Positions 6,189 to 10,990 of a stretch of 10,990 nt of DNA are shown here, piece by piece; position 1 is the first letter of the stretch, and the number at the start of each line of letters is the position of its first letter. The notes under the pieces were generated by a model. The model made no database searches. It saw only the letters and a program-made list of their open reading frames with translations, and was not told the DNA's origin. Source of the stretch: Lentisphaerota bacterium (GTDB taxonomy: Bacteria; Verrucomicrobiota; Kiritimatiellia; RFP12; UBA1067); assembly GCA_022839525.1 (NCBI GenBank), contig JALHET010000044.1, positions 1-10,990 on the forward strand, in the 5' to 3' direction. Made by a program: the position numbers and the translations under genes.

Positions 6189-6500
6189 TTATTTCGCTGG
6201 GGCGGTGCGGATGGCCGGAATGTCGTTCGCGTCATACCCGGCCTCGGCGATCGCGATTTCAATATTCTTATGCGCAACCATCATTGAGTCGTAGGTCAGC
6301 GTGACCGTGCGCTTCTGCACATCAAACGTGCCCTGTTCCTCATTCACCCCGTTCAATGGAGCCAAGGCCTTCCGGATCCGCGCCACATCCTCCTCACCCG
6401 CCATCGCCGGCACCCGTATGGTGAATTCGCGGACATCGGACACGCGGCACCCGGAGAGTAAAACAACACAAAGCGCCAATAGCGAAACCATGAATTTCAT
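6189..6500 (-). CDS. Small lipoprotein with HMA-like fold lacking the CxxC metal site
   Basis: 103 aa. The start MKFMVSLLALCVVLLSGC is a type II signal peptide with an LLSGC lipobox, so Cys18 should be lipidated and the protein anchored in a membrane. The mature part (about residues 25-95) follows the heavy-metal-associated domain pattern: an FTIRVPAM strand, a helix (EEDVARIRKALAPLNGV), a strand, a VTLTYDS strand, and a helix ending IAIAEAGYDA. The usual CxxC that binds Cu/Zn is replaced by AGEED, so metal binding through it is not possible. I know of no function for such a variant. The start at 6500 is chosen because it opens the lipoprotein signal; there is no clear ribosome binding site, and a -10-like TATGAT sits six bases before the ATG. 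The xerD gene follows 10 nt after the stop codon. Confidence 0.78.
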   Translation of the reverse strand: MKFMVSLLALCVVLLSGCRVSDVREFTIRVPAMAGEEDVARIRKALAPLNGVNEEQGTFDVQKRTVTLTYDSMMVAHKNIEIAIAEAGYDANDIPAIRTAPAK

Positions 6501-6506
6501 ATCCGT

Positions 6507-6536
6507 ATCATAACGGAACAGGCGTGTTTCCCGCAA
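6507..6536 (-). promoter_or_regulatory. Candidate promoter giving a leaderless lipoprotein-xerD transcript
   Basis: On the minus strand, TTGCGG (6536-6531) and TATGAT (6512-6507) are 18 nt apart. The seventh base after the -10 hexamer is the A of the lipoprotein ATG at 6500. No ribosome binding site is visible, which is consistent with a leaderless message. This reading is by eye. Confidence 0.4.
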
Positions 6537-6597
6537 ACGGAAACTTTGACCCGCCCAGCGATACGCAAAGGTGTTGGACATGGACGCATCCGTTTCA

Positions 6598-6609
6598 TTG
6601 AACGTTCAA
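6598..6609. promoter_or_regulatory. 12-bp perfect palindrome, possible operator
   Basis: TTGAACGTTCAA is its own reverse complement and lies about 100 nt upstream of the lipoprotein-xerD start, on the distal side of its candidate promoter. It could bind a dimeric regulator. No regulator gene is adjacent. Confidence 0.3.
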
Positions 6610-6624
6610 CCGTCTGCGGGTAAT

Positions 6625-6647
6625 GGGGCGTCCGGGCCGTCCGCCCC
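6625..6647. repeat. GGGGCG/CGCCCC stem-loop
   Basis: GGGGCG pairs with CGCCCC, then a TC/TC internal mismatch, then CGG pairs with CCG around a single G, giving a symmetric hairpin. No T-tract follows on either strand. It has the look of the short GC-rich palindromes that are dispersed in intergenic DNA, but only one copy is in the window. Confidence 0.5.
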
Positions 6648-6856
6648 TACCGGTCCGTCAGCAGTAGCGCGGGACGTTCCGGACCGAACACGGACACGAA
6701 CACCGGACGCCCAACATTCGACTTCAAAGTTCTGAGTCCGGCGTCTCTGTCCCTCGTCTTTTTGTTGTCTTTTCGCGTTTATTCCCGTTCGCGTTCTCGT
6801 CCCTTCAAATCCGGCTCTTAGACGATCTGAGGCGTATCAAACTGATTGTATTTGTT

Positions 6857-6875
6857 AAAAACTTTCCGGGAAAGT
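6857..6875 (-). terminator. Rho-independent terminator of the FGE-fold gene
   Basis: On the minus strand ACTTTC pairs with GAAAGT around a CCG loop, and T residues follow at once (6861-6857, the first shared with the stem end). It lies 20 nt after the stop codon at 6896. Confidence 0.75.
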
Positions 6876-6895
6876 GCGCATCCTGCGGGACAAGA

Positions 6896-8239
6896 TCAAG
6901 GCAAAGTTCTCACGAGGCGGAAGCCGAGACGGCCGTTCTGGTATGTTGAATTGTCATAATAACGATGCGCCGAACGGCAGTTCGATGCAATGTCGTACCC
7001 GCCCGCACCACGCTTCACACGGTAAGTACCCGACCCCGGCCCCTCAGGATCGGAACCGCCGCTGACAGACGTCCCGTACCAGTCCAGGCACCACTCCCAC
7101 ACGTTCCCGTGCGTGTCATACAGCCCCCACGCATTCGCCTGATAGGAGCCGACAGCCGCAGTCCCGTTTGTCGCCCCGCATCCCTGTGCAGGTGCGGTCA
7201 CGCCGTCCGCCAAATAACCGCCGTTGTACTTGTACCGCCCTAATACCTCCAGAAACTTGTTCGTGTCCGCGTTGTTACGATCCTCTGCCCCGCTCACGGT
7301 CGCCGCTGCGTTGCCGTCGTTGAACACGGTTGTCGTCCCCGCGCGGCACAGGTACTCCCACTGCGCCTCCGTCGGTAGGTCAAAGTCCGCCACCCCCGTC
7401 TTCGTCCGCAGCTTTCCCAAAAAACTGTTCGCCGCAACGATCTTCCGGCCTGTAGCAGGCCAGTTGATCGAAGGGACGCTGTTCACCGCACCCCGGATAT
7501 CCTCGTATGATATTAGTTCCACGGGGCGAGTCGCGTAATCGGAGGGATTGTTGAAGTAACTCGGCTTATCCCCCTTGATCAGTTCCCACTGCCGCTGGGT
7601 CACCTCGAACACCCCCGCATAGAAATCCTTTGTCAGCGTGGTCGAAAGATTCGCGTTGCCCCCCCTGCCATAGTTACCCGCATGAATGCGCCTCAGCACC
7701 AGCTTGTCGGTCTTGTAGAGGTCGTTGGTCGCCACGCCGGTCCAGATCACGGACTCGACCACCTCACCTTTGTTTGTGACCGGGTTCCGCACCCACGCGC
7801 CCCAGAGTCCGTTGGTGATATCCGACTCATAGACATACTGGATTTGGTCAGCGTCGTCCGGCGTCTTTGTCAGATCGACAATCATGTAGAGCGGCGAAAT
7901 CGAAGGTGTGAGCGTGACTTTAAATTTTGCCAGCACACCTTGGTTCGTACAACCGCTCACCGTCGGATCCCAGACGATGCGGTGCAGGCCGTCGCTTGCC
8001 ACGCCGTACAGGTCGCCGGAGAGGGAATGGACGGGCAGGTCGACCGGGTTCACGCCGTTGTGCCCGGAGACCCCGATGTCCACGCTCTGTGTCACGTCGG
8101 ACAAGACATAGTCGATGTCCACCAGCCGGCTCCACGGCCAGCGCTGCCGGACCGTCACCTGGCTGACCTCAACCGCCAGCGCGCCCGCCGCGAGGCAGAC
8201 CGCAAAACTTGCCAGAATCATTTTCGCTGTTGCTTTCAT
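6896..8239 (-). CDS. Secreted FGE/SUMF1-fold protein with N-terminal beta domain
   Basis: 447 aa. Residues 1-22 (MKATAKMILASFAVCLAAGALA) are a Sec signal peptide. Residues 23-175 form a beta-rich domain (VSQVTVRQRWPWSRLVDIDY at its start), a type seen before SUMF1 domains in Kiritimatiellota/Lentisphaerae proteins. Residues 180-447 are the formylglycine-generating-enzyme fold: DFYAGVFEVTQRQWEL, DLPTEAQWEYLCRAG (287-301), GLYDTHGNVWEWCLDWYG (372-389), then RGAGGYDIASNCRSAHR and GRLGFRLVRT at the end. True FGE oxidises a sulfatase cysteine with a closely spaced copper-binding Cys pair; here only Cys421 is present in that region. The protein may therefore be a non-catalytic or sugar/lectin-like relative, and its activity is unknown. 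The start at 8239 has GGAGAGA about 8 nt upstream; an open frame extending to 8404 lacks support. It has its own terminator (6857-6875). Confidence 0.88.
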   Translation of the reverse strand: MKATAKMILASFAVCLAAGALAVEVSQVTVRQRWPWSRLVDIDYVLSDVTQSVDIGVSGHNGVNPVDLPVHSLSGDLYGVASDGLHRIVWDPTVSGCTNQGVLAKFKVTLTPSISPLYMIVDLTKTPDDADQIQYVYESDITNGLWGAWVRNPVTNKGEVVESVIWTGVATNDLYKTDKLVLRRIHAGNYGRGGNANLSTTLTKDFYAGVFEVTQRQWELIKGDKPSYFNNPSDYATRPVELISYEDIRGAVNSVPSINWPATGRKIVAANSFLGKLRTKTGVADFDLPTEAQWEYLCRAGTTTVFNDGNAAATVSGAEDRNNADTNKFLEVLGRYKYNGGYLADGVTAPAQGCGATNGTAAVGSYQANAWGLYDTHGNVWEWCLDWYGTSVSGGSDPEGPGSGTYRVKRGAGGYDIASNCRSAHRYYDNSTYQNGRLGFRLVRTLP

Positions 8240-8270
8240 TTGCTGTTCTCTCCGTCTTTCTTTTTGTCCG

Positions 8271-8318
8271 ACATGAATCGACTTGACGCACCTGAATCGA
8301 CCCGGGCCGAAGCGGGTC
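8271..8318. repeat. Direct repeat and stem-loop in the FGE-gene leader
   Basis: ACATGAATCGAC (8271-8282) and ACCTGAATCGAC (8290-8301) match at 11 of 12 positions, 19 nt apart. A perfect 6-bp stem follows (GACCCG 8299-8304 with CGGGTC 8313-8318, 8-nt loop). All lie 32-80 nt ahead of the FGE start, so they could be a protein-binding site or a leader RNA structure. Confidence 0.45.
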
Positions 8319-8349
8319 AGGTGGTCGACTCGCGTCGGCCACACTTCGT

Positions 8350-8988
8350 TTACCTCACACCGAACAGGAACCCTTCCGGCACACGCGCCAGCGCGGCCTC
8401 CCATTCATTCGTCACCGTTCCGGGAAACGCCAATGCCAGATTGAACGTCCCGTAACCCCATTGGCTCTGTTTGAGCTTCCAGCCGAAATATCCACCCGAG
8501 GACACCAACACGTTCGTCTGTGTCAGCCCATTCTGCTTGGCGATCACCAGCCGGCTGGTGGCCGCGCCGTACGTGGCCTCGGCCCAACCTGAATCATAGG
8601 GGATCACGGCGTTTTCCTTGACCTTCGGCCACGCCGTGCTTGCCGGATCAGGATCGACCCTGATGCCGCCATACGCGCCCGCCACCACGGCCAGACGCAG
8701 GAACACCTCGTCGTCGAAAACCAACCGGTCGCGGCTCTTTTTCTTGCGGTAGGTCAGCACCTGATAGTGCGCCAACGTCTTGGCCCACGCGATAAACAGC
8801 GTACCGGGCCGATAATGGGACGCGTTGCGGAGGATCGTCAGGTTGGTGTCCTGCAGCACGTCGCGCGCGTCGGAGGAATCCCCGACCAGCAACAGGATAT
8901 ACGAAAACAGGGCGAACTGGGCATCCGTCATGAGCCGGACAAAGGCGGGCGTCACCGCCTTTTCATCGTTCTTGTTTCCCTGTTTCAT
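8350..8988 (-). CDS. Chimeric ORF: ECF sigma region 2 joined to an unrelated C-terminal domain
   Basis: 212 aa. Residues 13-99 are clear ECF sigma-70 region 2 of the Rhodopirellula/Verrucomicrobium type: FVRLMTDAQFALFSYIL, DARDVLQDTNLTI, FIAWAKTLAHYQVLTYRKKK, SRDRLVFDDEVFLRLA. Region 2 binds core polymerase and the -10 element. Region 4, the helix-turn-helix that reads the -35 element, should follow, but is absent. From about residue 100 the sequence becomes a beta-rich, Gly/Trp/Tyr-containing tail (WPKVKENAVIPYDSGWAEA, SGGYFGWKLKQSQWGYG, then LALAFPGTVTNEWEAAL) that resembles the end of a secreted surface protein. The frame stays open through the junction near 8690. Most simply, an in-frame deletion fused a sigma gene to a neighbouring secreted-protein gene. 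It is probably a non-functional or altered sigma, though a real fusion cannot be excluded. The ribosome binding site before 8988 is weak. The FGE-fold gene follows 110 nt downstream. Confidence 0.75.
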   Translation of the reverse strand: MKQGNKNDEKAVTPAFVRLMTDAQFALFSYILLLVGDSSDARDVLQDTNLTILRNASHYRPGTLFIAWAKTLAHYQVLTYRKKKSRDRLVFDDEVFLRLAVVAGAYGGIRVDPDPASTAWPKVKENAVIPYDSGWAEATYGAATSRLVIAKQNGLTQTNVLVSSGGYFGWKLKQSQWGYGTFNLALAFPGTVTNEWEAALARVPEGFLFGVR

Positions 8989-9003
8989 AGTGTGTCCATT
9001 TAA

Positions 9004-9240
9004 TTAGGGCTTAACCTTCCAAAACATAGCGGATTTTTTGATTTGTTCCCAGATGTTTTTTGTGCCGGGAAGCCCGCCTAACAGCCACAGAGAAAAATCA
9101 GGAATTGCCCTGCCCCCCATCTCTCCCATAATATGCGTCAACGTCGGAAACTCGGCGTACGACCAGAATGCCCCTTTCAACTGCTGCTGCGGCTCCAGCG
9201 GTTTCAGGGAGTTCCCCCTCAGGAGTGAGATTCTGTTCAC
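9004..9240 (-). CDS. Unrecognised small ORF, possibly a gene remnant
   Basis: A possible 78-aa protein from a GTG at 9240 that ends 15 nt before the sigma-chimera start. I do not recognise it. The last 55 residues have a protein-like mix (LTHIMGEMGGRAIPDFSLWL, GLPGTKNIWEQIKKSAMFWKV) and the region is less GC-rich than its neighbours, which argues against a purely chance frame in GC-rich DNA. There is no ribosome binding site at the GTG, and the N-terminus looks arbitrary. It may be the 3' end of a decayed gene. The nearness to the chimeric sigma ORF suggests a rearranged stretch. Confidence 0.35.
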   Translation of the reverse strand: MNRISLLRGNSLKPLEPQQQLKGAFWSYAEFPTLTHIMGEMGGRAIPDFSLWLLGGLPGTKNIWEQIKKSAMFWKVKP

Positions 9241-9321
9241 GCGGTAAATTTTGTGTTAGTATACCTGACATATTTGTGAAGCCCGTATGGACGGCATGGG
9301 CGCAGGGGATCGGAGCGGAAG
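9241..9321. promoter_or_regulatory. Divergent intergenic region with imperfect dyad at 9255-9269
   Basis: This is the only place in the window where plus and minus genes diverge. On the plus strand TTCACG (9236-9241) and TATACC (9260-9265) with an 18-nt spacer form a weak promoter candidate for the thioesterase. On the minus strand TATACT overlaps the same spot. GTTAG and CTGAC (9255-9259 and 9265-9269) make an imperfect dyad over it, a possible operator. Confidence 0.3.
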
Positions 9322-10095
9322 ATGGAAAAAAAGTTGCCGCGGCATTATCGGGACGAGACGTTTTGCGTGCGCGCGTACGAGTCGGGCGTGAACAACCAGA
9401 TCACGTTGCCGGCCTATTGCAACTATTTGCAGGAGATCGCGGGCAATCACGCGCGCGAGCTGGGACTCGGCATCCGCGAACTGCAGGACACGGGCTTCAC
9501 CTGGATGCTGGCGCGGCTGCACCTCGTGATCGGGGCTTACGCCGTCTGGCGCGATAACGTCAACATCCGCACCTGGCCGGCCGGCCTGCGCGGCCGGCTC
9601 ACGGCGATCCGCGATTTTGAGGCACGCGACGACGCGGGGCGCGTGCTGTTGCGGGGCGTGAGCGAATGGCTCTACGTGGACCTGTCCACGCTCAAGATCG
9701 TGCGGCTGCCGCAGGCCTTCGCCGAGCTTGCCCCCGAGGGCACGCCGCAGGTGGAGGTGCCGGAGGCGCCGGGCAAGATGCCGGACTTCGCGGAGGCGGA
9801 GTGGTCGGCCGCGCTGACCGTGCGCCACAGCGACCACGATTTCAACAACCATGTGAATAACGCGCACTACGTGGAGTGGGCACTCGAGTGTTTGCCCACA
9901 GAGTGGCTCGGGCAACGGCGCGTGTGCGAACTGGACATTTCGTACCGGGCGGCCGCCAAATGGGGGGACACCATCCTTTCCGAGGCGGCGCGGGATGGCG
10001 GGCCGGCCTTGCTCCACCGCATCCGGCGCGCTTCCGACAACGCCGTGCTGGCCACGGCCCGCACGGTCTGGCAAAAGGGAAACCAAGGGGTTTAG
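9322..10095 (+). CDS. Acyl-ACP thioesterase (FatA/FatB-like, double hotdog fold)
   Basis: 257 aa, cytoplasmic. The family hydrolyses acyl-acyl carrier protein to free fatty acid and ends chain elongation. The N-terminal hotdog is residues about 10-130 (ITLPAYCNYLQEIAGNHA, then FTWMLARLHLVI and VNIRTWPAGLRGRLTAIRDF). The C-terminal hotdog is about 160-250 and holds the signature DHDFNNHVNNAHYVEW (171-186). Asp173, Asn175 and His177 align with the catalytic Asp/Asn/His of plant FatB. The Glu that many relatives carry in the later SYRAEAKYGD-like segment is Ala211 here (SYRAAAKWGD), judging from memory of the family. The start at 9322 has GGAG about 9 nt upstream. The length fits bacterial members. 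The tandem SGNH hydrolase gene begins 35 nt downstream, so the two are likely in one transcript. Confidence 0.9.
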   Translation: MEKKLPRHYRDETFCVRAYESGVNNQITLPAYCNYLQEIAGNHARELGLGIRELQDTGFTWMLARLHLVIGAYAVWRDNVNIRTWPAGLRGRLTAIRDFEARDDAGRVLLRGVSEWLYVDLSTLKIVRLPQAFAELAPEGTPQVEVPEAPGKMPDFAEAEWSAALTVRHSDHDFNNHVNNAHYVEWALECLPTEWLGQRRVCELDISYRAAAKWGDTILSEAARDGGPALLHRIRRASDNAVLATARTVWQKGNQGV

Positions 10096-10130
10096 GTTCA
10101 AGGCTACAAACAAAAAGGGAGGCGAAGGAC

Positions 10131-10990
10131 ATGAAACGAGCGATGGTTACGTTCCTGTTGGCGGCCGCGATGGCCGGTTCGGTGTTTGCGCAGCAGCTTT
10201 CCACCACCCCGGCGTCGCGGGGCGAAGGCTGGGAGAAACGGGTCGCAAACGATGCGGCCAAGGCCAGACAGGGAGGCTGGGAACTGGTCTTCATCGGCGA
10301 CTCGATCACCGATTTCTGGCAGAACCGCGGCAAGGAGGTTTGGGACAAGTATTACGGGGTGTACAGGGCGCTGAACCTCGGCATCAGCGCGGACCGCACG
10401 GAGCATGTGCTGTGGCGCATCGACAACGGCACGCTGGAAGGCTGCCAGCCCAAGCTCTTCGTGGTGATGATCGGCACCAACAACACCGGCCACCGCAAAC
10501 CGGAGCAGGAGAGCACCGCCGACACGGTGGCGGGCATCAAGGCGATTCTCGACAGGCTCGGCCAGAAGGCGCCGCAGTCGAAGGTGCTGCTGCTCGCGAT
10601 CTTCCCGCGCGGCGCCACGCCGCAGGACGGCTACAGGCTCCGCAATGAGGCGGTCAACGTCGAGATCCGGAAATTCGCGGACAACAAGCGCGTCTTCTGG
10701 ATGAACATCAACGACCGCTTCCTCCTGCATGACGGTACGCTCCCGAAAACGGTCATGCCCGACCTGCTGCATCCGGACGCCAAGGGTTATGAAATCTGGG
10801 CCGAAGCGGTCGCGCCGTTTGTGAGGCAGACCCTCCGGGCTTCCGTGACGCCGGACCACCGACTGGACCAGGCGTGGTGGATCAACCGCTTCAAGCAGAA
10901 ACAGGCCCTGATCAAGCAGGGGAACGGCGAACTCGTCTTCGTGGGCGACTCCATCACCCACGGCTGGGAGGGTGCCGGCAAAGAGGTGTG
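10131..10990 (+). CDS. Secreted tandem SGNH/GDSL hydrolase (C-terminus outside window)
   Basis: 286 codons are visible and the frame is still open at the right edge. Residues 1-20 (MKRAMVTFLLAAAMAGSVFA) are a signal peptide, so the protein is exported. The first SGNH domain (about 45-235) resembles the PAF-acetylhydrolase subunit type. Block I is FIGDSIT with nucleophile Ser58, block II LNLGIS with Gly84, block III GTNN with Asn117, and block V PDLLHPD with Asp211 and His214. A second domain then begins, with ELVFVGDSITHGW giving Ser274. It is probably complete beyond the edge. SGNH enzymes hydrolyse esters, and secreted forms in polysaccharide-degrading bacteria often deacetylate carbohydrates; the substrate here is unknown. 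The ATG at 10131 has a GGGAGGCGAAGGAC leader with a good ribosome binding site. It follows the thioesterase gene by 35 nt. Confidence 0.9.
   Translation, partial: MKRAMVTFLLAAAMAGSVFAQQLSTTPASRGEGWEKRVANDAAKARQGGWELVFIGDSITDFWQNRGKEVWDKYYGVYRALNLGISADRTEHVLWRIDNGTLEGCQPKLFVVMIGTNNTGHRKPEQESTADTVAGIKAILDRLGQKAPQSKVLLLAIFPRGATPQDGYRLRNEAVNVEIRKFADNKRVFWMNINDRFLLHDGTLPKTVMPDLLHPDAKGYEIWAEAVAPFVRQTLRASVTPDHRLDQAWWINRFKQKQALIKQGNGELVFVGDSITHGWEGAGKEV

Larger units (their letters stand above)
6537..6856. other. Gene-free intergenic stretch with small palindromes
   Basis: I see no credible coding region in these 320 bases between the lipoprotein promoter and the FGE-gene terminator. The stretch holds a perfect 12-bp palindrome (TTGAACGTTCAA, 6598-6609), a 23-nt symmetric stem-loop (6625-6647), and a pyrimidine-rich tract on the plus strand (about 6745-6810) with several TTCGCGTT-like words. 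No tRNA or known riboswitch core is recognised. Confidence 0.6.

Noticed and set aside
5231..6304. Plus-strand open frame of 357 codons opposite xerD
   Set aside because: Antisense shadow; the minus strand carries all six catalytic residues of a tyrosine recombinase.
5285..6500. Integron, phage or genomic island driven by the tyrosine recombinase
   Set aside because: XerD-like length and residue spacing, housekeeping neighbours, and no att-like repeats, cassettes or phage genes.
8240..8404. N-terminal extension of the FGE-fold protein to 8404
   Set aside because: The extension has no ribosome binding site, overlaps the sigma-chimera 3' end, and would bury the signal peptide that begins at 8239.
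9256..10113. Minus-strand open frame of 285 codons opposite the thioesterase
   Set aside because: Arg/Pro/His-rich antisense translation; the plus strand has a full double-hotdog protein with the correct signature.
10104..10961. Minus-strand open frame of 285 codons at the right edge
   Set aside because: Antisense of the tandem SGNH hydrolase, whose own frame remains open to the window end with signal peptide and both GDSIT motifs.

Overview
The window is GC-rich and gene-dense. It most likely comes from a PVC-group bacterium of the Kiritimatiellota/Lentisphaerae/Verrucomicrobia type. This placement is inference. It rests on an ECF sigma region of the Rhodopirellula/Verrucomicrobium kind, a secreted protein with a formylglycine-generating-enzyme (FGE/SUMF1) fold, a secreted tandem SGNH hydrolase, and repeat-like intergenic sequences. 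There is no rRNA, tRNA, CRISPR array, transposase or phage module.

Layout, left to right. Positions 1-2349, minus strand, read from the right: a two-cluster ferredoxin-type protein, a radical SAM/SPASM-like protein, and the N-terminus of a Gph-type HAD phosphatase that runs off the left edge. Positions 2525-4562, minus: a MetH-like homocysteine methyltransferase domain protein, then a divergent MraY-family transferase 31 nt downstream. Positions 4768-5123, minus: an HU-family nucleoid protein with a very strong ribosome binding site and a textbook terminator. Positions 5285-6500, minus: a small lipoprotein with an HMA-like fold lacking its CxxC, followed 10 nt later by a XerD-type tyrosine recombinase. 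Positions 6857-9240, minus: a small unrecognised ORF, then an odd ORF joining ECF sigma region 2 to an unrelated C-terminal domain, then a secreted FGE-fold protein with its own terminator. Positions 9322-10990, plus: an acyl-ACP thioesterase followed by a signal-peptide-bearing tandem SGNH hydrolase cut by the right edge. The only divergent junction is at 9241-9321.

Most of the genes are housekeeping: cell wall, one-carbon metabolism, chromosome dimer resolution, nucleoid and lipid. The unusual parts are (i) the sigma-region-2 chimera beside the FGE-fold gene, (ii) the ferredoxin/radical SAM pair, (iii) the metal-site-less HMA-like lipoprotein coupled to XerD and possibly translated from a leaderless mRNA, and (iv) several intergenic repeat elements: a CACGAAGG inverted repeat, a 20-nt sequence present twice, a heptanucleotide array, a 21-bp A8/T8 palindrome and a GGGGCG stem-loop.

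Nothing here is clearly a complete new defence or mobile system. The sigma chimera and the ferredoxin/radical SAM pair are the best candidates for undescribed biology.
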